From JAMXLO01 sp963818775 (GTDB lineage: Bacteria; Pseudomonadota; Alphaproteobacteria; Acetobacterales; Acetobacteraceae): a stretch of 64,000 bases of DNA. Shown here piece after piece: positions 1-7,166 of this stretch. The notes below the pieces were generated by a model that saw only the letters and a program-made list of their open reading frames with translations, was not told the origin of the DNA and searched no databases. Both the position numbers and the translations under genes were made by a program. Within the stretch, counting starts at the first letter, position 1. Each line of letters starts with the position of its first letter. The DNA lies in the NCBI GenBank assembly GCA_963818775.1, contig CAWFUF010000024.1:310001-374000 (forward strand), in the 5' to 3' direction.

Positions 1-1015
1 GTGCGGCCTCCAGCATGTCGATGATCTGCCAGCCGTCCTGCCGGCTCAGCGCGCCGCCGGCGTATTCGTCAAACTTCGGTGCCGTCAGCGTGGCGATATC
101 GAACTGCTCCAGCAGCTTCGTACGCAACGGCGCGTTGTCTGCCAGTCCCGTCGTCGCCAGCACCGCGTCCACCTGCCGCGGATCATTGACCGGCACGAAC
201 CCCAGTGAGTCGCCAGGCTCATACTCGATGCCCGCCCCTGCGAGCGACAACTCGACATGCCACGTGTCCGATGATGACCGGCTGCCCGACAGGCGGACGC
301 GTTCGGTCACCTCCGCCTCGAATGGCCGCGTGCGGCTCCAGGCGGCAGTCCCGGCAGCGGGGCGCGCGAAGTCGACGTGAATGACCGCACCAGCCTCCGG
401 CTCGCCCAACTCGGCCTGCAGCGTGCCAAGCGTTGCGTTGATCCAGGTTCCCGCAAGCGTCTCGTAGTCGAGATCGCATTCGATCCGCTCCGCCACTCGC
501 GTCGCACCCAGCGCCGCGAAGCGCTCATCAAACAGGCGACCCGTCTCGCAGAACTTCGCGTAGGCGCGGTCGCCCAGCGCCAGCACCGAGTAGCGCAAGC
601 CCTCAAGGCGTGGTGCGTCGTCCGCCATCAGCGCGGCGAAGAAGTCGATCGCACGCTGCGGCGGGTCGCCCTCGCCCCACGTGCTGGCAATCACCAGCAG
701 GTTCTGAACGCCGGCGATCTGCGCTGGCGTGGCGTCCGCCATGTCCAGCACCCGCGCGGCGAAGCCCAGCTTGCCGGCGGCCTTCCGGGCGACGTCGGCC
801 AGCGCCTCGGCGTTGCCGGACTCGGTGCCGAACAGGATGGTCAGCGGCGCCCGTCGCGCCGGCGGAGCTGCGGCGGCCGGCTGCGGCGCGGTCGCCGCTT
901 GATAGCCTGCGAGGAACCCGCTCAGCCAGGTCCGCTGTTCGGCGTTCGTCCGCGAGATGATCTGGTTCAGCACGGCGATCTGATCGGCCGGAAATGGCGC
1001 GGTCTCAGGCAGCAT
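1..1015 (-). CDS. cysJ: Sulfite reductase [NADPH] flavoprotein alpha subunit, N-terminal part (runs off the left edge)
   Basis: Open reading frame on the minus strand with no stop before the window edge, so the C-terminal NADPH-binding half is missing here. It starts at the ATG at 1015, behind a purine-rich GGAGAA. The N-terminus matches CysJ (FPADQ...WLSGFLAGY), followed at about residue 57 by a flavodoxin domain with the FMN phosphate loop FGTESGNAE and the segment STWGEGDPP. The start of the FAD-binding reductase domain, YEPGDSLGFVPVN, follows. The protein would pass electrons from NADPH through FAD and FMN to the siroheme subunit CysI for sulfite reduction in the cytoplasm. It overlaps the upstream siroheme methyltransferase gene by 11 bases, so the three genes form one operon. 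CysI is not in view. Confidence 0.93.
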   Translation of the reverse strand, partial: MLPETAPFPADQIAVLNQIISRTNAEQRTWLSGFLAGYQAATAPQPAAAAPPARRAPLTILFGTESGNAEALADVARKAAGKLGFAARVLDMADATPAQIAGVQNLLVIASTWGEGDPPQRAIDFFAALMADDAPRLEGLRYSVLALGDRAYAKFCETGRLFDERFAALGATRVAERIECDLDYETLAGTWINATLGTLQAELGEPEAGAVIHVDFARPAAGTAAWSRTRPFEAEVTERVRLSGSRSSSDTWHVELSLAGAGIEYEPGDSLGFVPVNDPRQVDAVLATTGLADNAPLRTKLLEQFDIATLTAPKFDEYAGGALSRQDGWQIIDMLEAA

Positions 1016-1790
1016 GTCGTTCTCCTTCAGCCTGCGGCGCGGCGTCCTGCCAGGCGGCGAGCAGCGGCCGCAGTGCGACGACCGGGCCGATGATGATCAG
1101 GGTGGGCGCATGCGATGGGATGCCGGCGGCGCCCTGTTCCGCGTCCGCCAGTGTCGTGATCGTCACGCGCTGGCGCGGCGTGGTCGCCTCGGTAACGAAC
1201 GCGAGCGGTTCGTCCGCCCGGCGCCCTGCCGCGCAAAGGTGTGCGGCAATCACCCCGATCTGGCGCAGTGCCATGTAGAGCACCAGCACGTCGGCGCCCC
1301 GCGCCAGCGCGCTCCAGTCGAGGTCGGGGAGTGCGCCCTTGGCATCGTGACCGGTGACGAACGCAACGCTATGCGCCAGACCGCGATGGGTGACCGGAAT
1401 GCCGGCCGCTGCCGCTCCGCCGATGCCGGCGCTGACCCCGGGGACGATGCGGAAGCGGATCCCAGCCGCCGCCAGCGCCAACGCCTCCTCACCGCCGCGG
1501 CCGAACACCAGCGGATCGCCGCCCTTCAGCCGGACCACGCGATGGCCCTCGCGCGCCAGGCTGACAAGCCGCTGGTTGATGCGAAGCTGCGGCGTCCGCC
1601 GCCCGCCCGCGCGCTTGCCCACCGGTTCCAGCCGCGCCTGCGGTGCCAGCGCCAGGATTTCCGGCGACACCAGCGCGTCGTGCAGCACGACATCGGCTTC
1701 CGCGAGTGCCCGCGCAGCGCGCACCGTCAGCAGCTCAGGGTCGCCAGGACCCGCGCCGACCAGCCAGACAGTGCCCGGCTCGAAGGTCAT
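1005..1790 (-). CDS. cobA: Uroporphyrinogen-III C-methyltransferase (SUMT)
   Basis: 261-residue SAM-dependent methyltransferase that converts uroporphyrinogen III to precorrin-2, the first step towards siroheme and cobalamin. Seen: the N-terminal VWLVGAGPGDPELLT motif, the DVVLHDALVSPEI region, VVRLKGGDPLVFGRGGEE, and GIPVTHRG, all hallmarks of the SUMT/CobA family. The reading frame is open further upstream, but the ATG at 1790 places the methyltransferase motif near the N-terminus and overlaps the preceding gene by four bases (ATGA). Its position between a precorrin-2 dehydrogenase and cysJ says its product is siroheme for sulfite reductase. The gene is the C-terminal half of a classical CysG, encoded separately here. 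Confidence 0.95.
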   Translation of the reverse strand: MTFEPGTVWLVGAGPGDPELLTVRAARALAEADVVLHDALVSPEILALAPQARLEPVGKRAGGRRTPQLRINQRLVSLAREGHRVVRLKGGDPLVFGRGGEEALALAAAGIRFRIVPGVSAGIGGAAAAGIPVTHRGLAHSVAFVTGHDAKGALPDLDWSALARGADVLVLYMALRQIGVIAAHLCAAGRRADEPLAFVTEATTPRQRVTITTLADAEQGAAGIPSHAPTLIIIGPVVALRPLLAAWQDAAPQAEGERHAA

Positions 1791-2338
1791 GCGAGCCAGC
1801 CGTTGGCATGCAGCAGCGCGTCCGTCAGCGCCGCCACGTCGCCTCCGTCCCGCCGCCACATCGCCCGATGCTCACGCAGCAGGGCGAGGCGATCGGCCCA
1901 TTCCGTGCCGTATTGCGCCGCAAGCCGAGCACGGATGCGCGCCGCGAGACCGGGACTGGCGCCGGCGGTGGATACCGTCAGCAGCAGGTCACCGCGCCGC
2001 ACCTCGGCGACACTGTGGAAGTCGCATAACGCCGGACGGTCCTCGACGTTGACCAGCACGCGCGCGGCACGCGCGAGCGCGGCCAGTTCCGCGGCGCGCT
2101 CCTCGGGCAGCCCGGCAATCCAGAGGGCACGCAGCTCGGCGAACTCGGCGCTCCCCGGCAGGAAGTTCCGGAGCGCTGCACCAGCCGCGCCATCCAGCTC
2201 CTGATCCGATTGGTCGGTGAACAGCAGCAGGTTGCGGGCGCCCCCGGCTCGCAAGGCGAGGAAGCGCCGAAGCGCGATGCTACCGCGCCCAGCCACCGCG
2301 ATCGGCAAGGCGGCCGGATCCAGCGCTACGGCGATCAT
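1787..2338 (-). CDS. Precorrin-2 dehydrogenase / siroheme synthase N-terminal domain protein (CysG-N, Met8-like)
   Basis: 183 residues, corresponding to the N-terminal module of CysG. A dinucleotide-binding stretch near residues 15-35 (VAGRGSIALRRF) is followed by the substrate region ...VEDRPALCDFHSVAEVRRGDLLLTVSTAGASPGLAARIR, which is diagnostic for siroheme synthase N-domains. It would use NAD+ to make sirohydrochlorin and may also insert iron. It is the first gene of the minus-strand operon with cobA and cysJ, with a four-base overlap to cobA. The glycine motif is slightly divergent from GGGxVA. Confidence 0.92.
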   Translation of the reverse strand: MIAVALDPAALPIAVAGRGSIALRRFLALRAGGARNLLLFTDQSDQELDGAAGAALRNFLPGSAEFAELRALWIAGLPEERAAELAALARAARVLVNVEDRPALCDFHSVAEVRRGDLLLTVSTAGASPGLAARIRARLAAQYGTEWADRLALLREHRAMWRRDGGDVAALTDALLHANGWLA

Positions 2339-2515
2339 CGGAGAAGAACGCTTTGTCCTGGCATCGAAAAATCCCGGCCTCGCAAGGGAGCATTTCAGCC
2401 CCTAGCAGAGAAGGATTTTCCTCACAGATGCAAGTCGGCGCCGAAAAAAGCGATAATCTTCTTCAGCCGCCACTCAGCGTGGCAAGCAACGCGTGTCCTC
2501 CGCCCCGCCCAAGCA

Positions 2516-2556
2516 ATCTCCCCCTCCCCTCGCGGGAGGGGTTGGGGGGAGGGGGG
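2516..2556. repeat. GC-rich dispersed palindrome (family B), copy 1
   Basis: Inverted repeat built on CCCCTCCCCTCGCGGGAGGG followed by GTTGGGGGGAGGGG. The same design occurs at 28202-28242 and twice, in opposite orientation, at 43231-43321. It lies between the siroheme operon and the convergent end of the LLM gene and could form a strong RNA hairpin. Nothing else is evident in the roughly 240-base gap. Confidence 0.75.
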
Positions 2557-2577
2557 CCGCCCGGTTGGCCCTGCCCC

Positions 2578-3768
2578 CTACTTCACCAGCTCCGGCTGCC
2601 GCGCCTCACTCTTCCGGAACGCCGGCATCACCTCCTCGGCGAAGCGCTGCAACTGCTCCAGCGCCTCGGACTTCGGCACGCCCACCGACAGGCTGACGGA
2701 GATCCGATCCAACGCCGGATACTTCGCCTCCAGCGCCTTCAGGTGGTCGATGACCTCCTGTGCGTTGCCGGTCAGGAACCCCCCGGCAGCCACCGCGTCG
2801 TCGATCCGCGGCAGCTTCGCGGTCGGCGCGCGCTTCGGATCACGCATGATCTCCACCTGCTCGTCCGTCATCGCACGCACCAGACGCAGCTCGCCGAACA
2901 TCTTCATGTTCTCTTCGTAGTATTTCGCCGCGCGCCGGATGCCATCGGCCTTGCTGTCCGCCATGTAGAAGTGGAAGCCGAAGCACAGCCGCTCGCCGAG
3001 TTCGATCTGCTTGCCCATCTTGGCGTGCGCTTCCTGCCAGCCGAGCACCACCTTGTGCATGGCACCACCCTCGGCCGAGCCGCCGCCTACCATGCCCTGG
3101 ATGCCGTGCTTCGCCATGAATTCCAGCGCCCGCGCGCTGCCGCCCTGAATCGGCTGCCAGCATTCCACCGGCAGCCGCACCGGCCGCGGCACCAGCGTCA
3201 GCTCCTTCAGCGTGTACCCGCGATACGGCACCTCCGGCGGCAGCGTGTAGTGCTTGCCCTTATGGCTGAACAACTCTTCGTTGAACGACTTGAAGATGAT
3301 ATCGACCTGTTCCTCGAACAGCTCGCGATTGGCCGCCTGATCAATCAGCGGTGACCCGAACGTCTCCACCTCGCGCGTGTGATAGCCACGGCCGAGACCG
3401 AAGATCACCCGGCCATTGCTGAGAATGTCCGCCATCGCGTAGTCCTCGGCCAGGCGCAGCGGATGCCACATCGGCGCGATGTTGAAACCGCACCCGATCT
3501 TCAGGTTCTTTGTGACATGCGTGAGATGCAGCGCCATCATCAGCACGTTGGGAATGCATTCGGTGCCTTCGCGCTGGAAATGATGTTCCGCCATCCAGAA
3601 TGCGTTGTAGCCCAGACCATCCATCAGCACCGCCATCGACTGCGCCTTCTCCAGCGCAGTGGCGAGATGCTTGTTGGAATACAGGCGATCGTTGATCGGC
3701 GTGCCGGCGTATCCGATGTTGTCCAGATCGACGTGGCCTGCGTACAGGCTGTCAAATTTCGTAATCAT
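2578..3768 (-). CDS. LLM-class flavin-dependent oxidoreductase (luciferase-like)
   Basis: 396 residues of the bacterial luciferase-like TIM-barrel superfamily. Seen: AFWMAEHHFQREG near residue 57, the IGCGFNIAPMWHPLRLAEDYAMADILSNGRVIFGLGRGYHTREVETFG core typical of FMN/F420-dependent monooxygenases, and a C-terminal LKALEAKYPALDRISVSLSVG. The ATG at 3768 has a GGAGG about ten bases upstream. Substrate unknown. It is divergently transcribed from fpg with about 68 bases between. It resembles the enzyme at 20668-21837 more than the others in this window. Confidence 0.88.
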   Translation of the reverse strand: MITKFDSLYAGHVDLDNIGYAGTPINDRLYSNKHLATALEKAQSMAVLMDGLGYNAFWMAEHHFQREGTECIPNVLMMALHLTHVTKNLKIGCGFNIAPMWHPLRLAEDYAMADILSNGRVIFGLGRGYHTREVETFGSPLIDQAANRELFEEQVDIIFKSFNEELFSHKGKHYTLPPEVPYRGYTLKELTLVPRPVRLPVECWQPIQGGSARALEFMAKHGIQGMVGGGSAEGGAMHKVVLGWQEAHAKMGKQIELGERLCFGFHFYMADSKADGIRRAAKYYEENMKMFGELRLVRAMTDEQVEIMRDPKRAPTAKLPRIDDAVAAGGFLTGNAQEVIDHLKALEAKYPALDRISVSLSVGVPKSEALEQLQRFAEEVMPAFRKSEARQPELVK

Positions 3769-3836
3769 GCCGTTGTCCTCCGGGTACTTGCGGCCATGGT
3801 AGTGGAACGACCGGAGTTGGCAACCAGGAGCGACCG

Positions 3837-4649
3837 ATGCCCGAACTGCCCGATGTCGAGATCTTCAAGCGTGTGATGGATAGGCACGGGGGCGGCCGTG
3901 TCGTCGCGCGTGTCGTGGTTGCAGACCCGGGCAGCCTGGAAGGCGCCAGCGCGGCCACATTGCAGCGTCGACTGAAGGACAAGCACCTTTCAGGGTCCCG
4001 GCGCCATGGCAAGGTGCTGTTCGCCGAGTTCGAGGACGCCGCAACTCTTGCCATGCATTTCGGTACCAACGGCTCGCTGGTGGGCCTGTCGCCCGACGAA
4101 CACGAACCTCCGTCCATGCGACTGACGTTCGAGTTCACCGATGGTGCGCGATTGGCCTATCTCAATCCACGCCGCATCGGCCATGTCTGCGTCGTCGCCA
4201 GTGCCGCGTCCTCCATCGCCGATCAGCGCCTTGGTCCCGACGTGCTGGATCCGGCTTTCGATGAGAAGGCATTCGCCGCGGCGCTGGCGAACCGCAGACA
4301 GGCGATCAAGGCCGTGCTGATGGATCAGGCACGGATGGCGGGGATCGGCAACACTTATGTCGACGAGATTCTGTTCCAGGCGCGCGTGCACCCGGGCGTG
4401 GTCTCAAACGCGCTTGATGCCGCCGCGCGGCACCGCCTGTTCGCCGCGATGAAGCACGTGCTGCAGACCGCGATCGATTGCGGTGCCGGAGCGGAGAATT
4501 TCATCGACCGCCTGCCCAAAGGATTTCTGCTGGCCGAGCGCCACGCCGGCGGTCATTGCCCTCGCTGTGGCACCGCACTGGTGATCGACAAGCGCGGTGG
4601 CCGCACGAGCTACCATTGTCCACGATGCCAGCCGGACCCTCACGGCTGA
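3837..4649 (+). CDS. Formamidopyrimidine-DNA glycosylase family protein (Fpg/Nei)
   Basis: 270-residue base-excision repair glycosylase/AP lyase. After Met removal the N-terminus is PELPDVE, giving the catalytic proline and Glu3. Lys59 (RRHGKVLF) matches the conserved lysine of the family. A helix-two-turn-helix covers about residues 160-180 (MAGIGNTYVDEILF). A C-terminal zinc finger has Cys241, Cys244, Cys261 and Cys264. Its substrate would be oxidised purines or pyrimidines in DNA. Substrate preference between Fpg and Nei subfamilies cannot be fixed by eye, so no gene symbol is given. Confidence 0.93.
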   Translation: MPELPDVEIFKRVMDRHGGGRVVARVVVADPGSLEGASAATLQRRLKDKHLSGSRRHGKVLFAEFEDAATLAMHFGTNGSLVGLSPDEHEPPSMRLTFEFTDGARLAYLNPRRIGHVCVVASAASSIADQRLGPDVLDPAFDEKAFAAALANRRQAIKAVLMDQARMAGIGNTYVDEILFQARVHPGVVSNALDAAARHRLFAAMKHVLQTAIDCGAGAENFIDRLPKGFLLAERHAGGHCPRCGTALVIDKRGGRTSYHCPRCQPDPHG

Positions 4650-4751
4650 TTCGCTAACTTCTCATAACTCCATTTCTGTATTTTAACGATATGGCAATGC
4701 CGTTGCTTTACCGTATCGCACGCTGTTGGCCGCATAGGGGGCTTGCCGGCG

Positions 4752-5579
4752 ATGCGTGCCGATATCGGACCCGTGCTGGGCGGGCTGCTTTTGCTTGTCG
4801 CTGGGTGCGCCGGTGTCCCGGTCCAACCTGAGCCGCCGGCGAAGCTCGCGATCGAGGCACAGGCAAGCGGCATTTCGCAGCAGGACATCGCGCGCGAAGC
4901 GGCACGGTTGCAAGCAGCGCTACAACAGGAAGTGCCACAGCACACGATTGATACCACGGCTGGCGATCTCGCATGGATCAGTCGCGCAAAGGCCGCCGTT
5001 GCCGCCGGACCCCTTGCAATCGAGCAGCCGCAACTGCTCGTCGTGGTCGATCGCGATCCCGCGGTTCAGGAACTGCGCATCATCCTCGCACAGCCGGACG
5101 CGAGCTGGCAGGTCATCGGCGGCAGCAAGGTATCGACCGGTCAGTCAGGGCGGCGTGGCTACTTCATCACGCCGGTGGGCGTGTTCCTGCATACCGACGG
5201 CATCCTCGACTACCGCGCTCTCGGCACATACAACGAGAACCACATCCGCGGGCTTGGCCTCAAAGGAATGCGCGTCTGGGATTTCGGCTGGCAGACCGCC
5301 CAGAAGGGCTGGCGCGATGAGCCCGATCCGGCCGAAATCCGCATGCAGATGCATGCCACCGATCCCGACTATCTCGAGCAACGGCTCGGCCAACCCGCTT
5401 CGGAGGGCTGTGTTCGCATACCGGCGGCGATGGATCGGTTCCTCGATATGCACGGCGTGCTGGATGCCGATTATGAGCGGGCAGCGCGAGACGACGCCAG
5501 GTTGGGCAGCATCTTGCCGCGCGACCGTACCCCTACGCCGCTGGCAGGCGATGCTCTCGTCGTCGTGGACTCGTCCTGA
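4752..5579 (+). CDS. L,D-transpeptidase (YkuD) family lipoprotein
   Basis: 275 residues from the ATG at 4752; a TTG three codons upstream is possible. Residues 1-18 form a lipoprotein signal peptide ending in the lipobox VAGC, so Cys19 would be lipidated. The C-terminal catalytic domain starts at about residue 92 and carries His201 (MHATDPD) and the ASEGCVRI motif with catalytic Cys220, the YkuD signature. Such enzymes crosslink peptidoglycan 3-3 or attach proteins to it in the periplasm. It follows fpg by about 100 AT-richer bases. Confidence 0.88.
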   Translation: MRADIGPVLGGLLLLVAGCAGVPVQPEPPAKLAIEAQASGISQQDIAREAARLQAALQQEVPQHTIDTTAGDLAWISRAKAAVAAGPLAIEQPQLLVVVDRDPAVQELRIILAQPDASWQVIGGSKVSTGQSGRRGYFITPVGVFLHTDGILDYRALGTYNENHIRGLGLKGMRVWDFGWQTAQKGWRDEPDPAEIRMQMHATDPDYLEQRLGQPASEGCVRIPAAMDRFLDMHGVLDADYERAARDDARLGSILPRDRTPTPLAGDALVVVDSS

Positions 5580-5605
5580 TCCCAAGTCGGCGCCGCTGAT
5601 CCCGG

Positions 5606-5779
5606 CTACGTGAGGGGCTTACCCGGGCGGCCGCCACGTCCCGCGCGCGCGGTAACGCACAGTTCGAAGACCGCCACCGCGCCGATCGACATCGTCAGGC
5701 TCGCCAGCAGCCACGCCATCTGTGTCCATATGGTGACCCAGCCGCGCAGCATTCCGGCACTTCCAAGCACATCGTGCAT
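5606..5779 (-). CDS. Hypothetical 57-residue membrane microprotein
   Basis: Small minus-strand frame with ATG at 5779, preceded by GGGGGTG as a possible ribosome-binding site. One hydrophobic segment covers about residues 17-42 (WTQMAWLLASLTMSIGAVAVF), followed by a basic tail (RAGRGGRPGK), predicting a single-pass inner-membrane protein with a cytoplasmic C-terminus. No family recognised. An FNR-type site lies about 50 bases upstream, but the -10 element near that site points the other way. Coding status is plausible, not certain. Confidence 0.45.
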   Translation of the reverse strand: MHDVLGSAGMLRGWVTIWTQMAWLLASLTMSIGAVAVFELCVTARAGRGGRPGKPLT

Positions 5780-5822
5780 TCCGCACCCCCGGGCAACCTG
5801 GTCCTTTTCTCCGGCCCGCGCC

Positions 5823-5836
5823 TTGATCCATATCAA
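5823..5836 (+). promoter_or_regulatory. Perfect FNR/FixK/Anr-type binding site, class II promoter geometry
   Basis: TTGATCCATATCAA matches the TTGAT-N4-ATCAA consensus exactly. A -10-like CATTAT at 5860-5865 on the plus strand lies about 33 bases (centre to centre) downstream, as expected when an FNR-family activator sits at -41.5. This predicts transcription from about 5871 towards the VOC gene with a leader of about 100 bases. The site is palindromic, so action on the minus-strand microprotein is also possible. Confidence 0.6.
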
Positions 5837-5972
5837 TCGAGCAACCGCGCCGCCAGCGGCATTATGGCGGCGCATTCGTCGGCCGAAGCCGTGGATGCGG
5901 TCGCGAACTGTCGTCTTGCACTCGTTCGGGCCTTCGCAGCAAGCTGCCGCTGGGTGACCAATGGAGGCAGCC

Positions 5973-6335
5973 ATGGCTATTGTGCTCGACCACACCATCG
6001 TCCCGGCGCACGACAAAGAGGCGTCCGCGAAATTCTTCGCTCGCATCTTCGGCCTGGGCTACGAAGGCACGGTGTCCCACTTTGCGCCCGTGCGGGTGAA
6101 CGAGACGCTGGTAATGGACTTCGACACCTGGCCGTCATTCGAATCGCATCACTACGCGTTCAAGGTGGGTGGCACGGAATTCGATTCCATCTTCCAGCGG
6201 GTCAAGGATGAGAGTCTTGCGTATGGCAGTGGTCCTTTCTCACCCGATGACATGCAGATCAATCATCGTGGCGGTGGTCGCGGGTTCTACTTCAAGGACC
6301 CGAACGGGCACCTGCTCGAAGTCCTGACCGTTTAG
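5973..6335 (+). CDS. VOC-superfamily (glyoxalase/dioxygenase-like) protein
   Basis: 120 residues with the paired beta-alpha-beta-beta-beta fold signature: LDHTIVPAHDKEASAKFFARIFGL at the start and FYFKDPNGHLLEVLTV at the end. His near residue 7 and the C-terminal glutamate (LLEVL) are likely metal ligands. Start chosen at 5973 because GGAGG at 5963-5967 is well spaced; an in-frame ATG at 5961 would overlap that site. Function could be a lyase, dioxygenase or resistance protein. The FNR-type box upstream suggests induction at low oxygen, which is unusual for an oxygen-using enzyme. Confidence 0.82.
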   Translation: MAIVLDHTIVPAHDKEASAKFFARIFGLGYEGTVSHFAPVRVNETLVMDFDTWPSFESHHYAFKVGGTEFDSIFQRVKDESLAYGSGPFSPDDMQINHRGGGRGFYFKDPNGHLLEVLTV

Positions 6336-6511
6336 CAACGGAATTTTCCCTTTGCGGCGATCTTCCCGCGCTACTTGACTCGCCAAGCCAGACGGAGCCT
6401 AACCCACTGATAAAATAGCGGCTTAAGAATGGCCGCGAAATTGCCCTTGTTCACGAGCCCGTGCGGAACGGGCAGTGCGTTGTGCCTCATTGGCAGCCGA
6501 GGGGAGCAGCG

Positions 6512-7093
6512 ATGGCGGCTTGGACCGTTTCGCGTCGCGTGATGCTTGCAGGCTGTGTCGCTACATCCAGCTATCTGCGGTCGGCTACCCCACGCGCTGA
6601 TGAACCGATGGATCCGGCTCGACTGCAGCTTCCCCAGCCCGGCGATCAACTCGTCGAGGCTGGAAATGACGCCGGCACAACTCCGCTGAAACCCGACGAC
6701 ATAGGCTTGCAGGACGTCGTCCTGGCATGGGCATTCGATCCACAGAAAAAAGTCCCACGCGATGGATCGCGGCTCAACATGGTCGTGCTGATGCGTTTCG
6801 ACCCTGCCACGCTGAGCGACGCCGAGAAGGAAACGGCGCCCGATGGTGTCGTCGCATATTCCGCCGTTTGCACACATCAGCAGTGTTGGGTGACCGACTG
6901 GTTGAAGTCCACTCAGGTTCTCCAGTGCCCCTGCCACCAATCTCAGTATGACCCGCGACACGGAGCGAAGGTTGTGGGCGGACCGGCGCCGCGACCACTG
7001 CCCGCCTTGCCGCTGAAACTGAGCAACGGCGTTCTCAACGTAGCGGGCCCATTCACTGCGCGCATAGGAGGTGAACAGCAACAGAAGACCTAG
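6512..7093 (+). CDS. Exported Rieske [2Fe-2S] protein with Tat signal
   Basis: 193 residues. The N-terminus MAAWTVSRRVMLAG resembles a Tat signal. The Rieske centre is complete: Cys120-Thr-His122 and Cys139-x-x-His142, with Cys125 and Cys141 placed to form the disulfide seen in cytochrome bc1 Rieske proteins. Start chosen at 6512 with GAGGGGAG just upstream, rather than an upstream GTG. No other bc1 gene is nearby. It precedes a PQQ dehydrogenase by 73 bases, so it may carry electrons for that enzyme or for the molybdenum hydroxylase further on (inference). It could also be the small subunit of an unrelated oxidase. Confidence 0.85.
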   Translation: MAAWTVSRRVMLAGCVATSSYLRSATPRADEPMDPARLQLPQPGDQLVEAGNDAGTTPLKPDDIGLQDVVLAWAFDPQKKVPRDGSRLNMVVLMRFDPATLSDAEKETAPDGVVAYSAVCTHQQCWVTDWLKSTQVLQCPCHQSQYDPRHGAKVVGGPAPRPLPALPLKLSNGVLNVAGPFTARIGGEQQQKT

Positions 7094-7166
7094 GCTGGAT
7101 TGACGCCCGCGGTCGCCGCGGGACGCGCTTAATTGCCAGGCTGATCAGTGTGGGGAGGAGAAGCCA

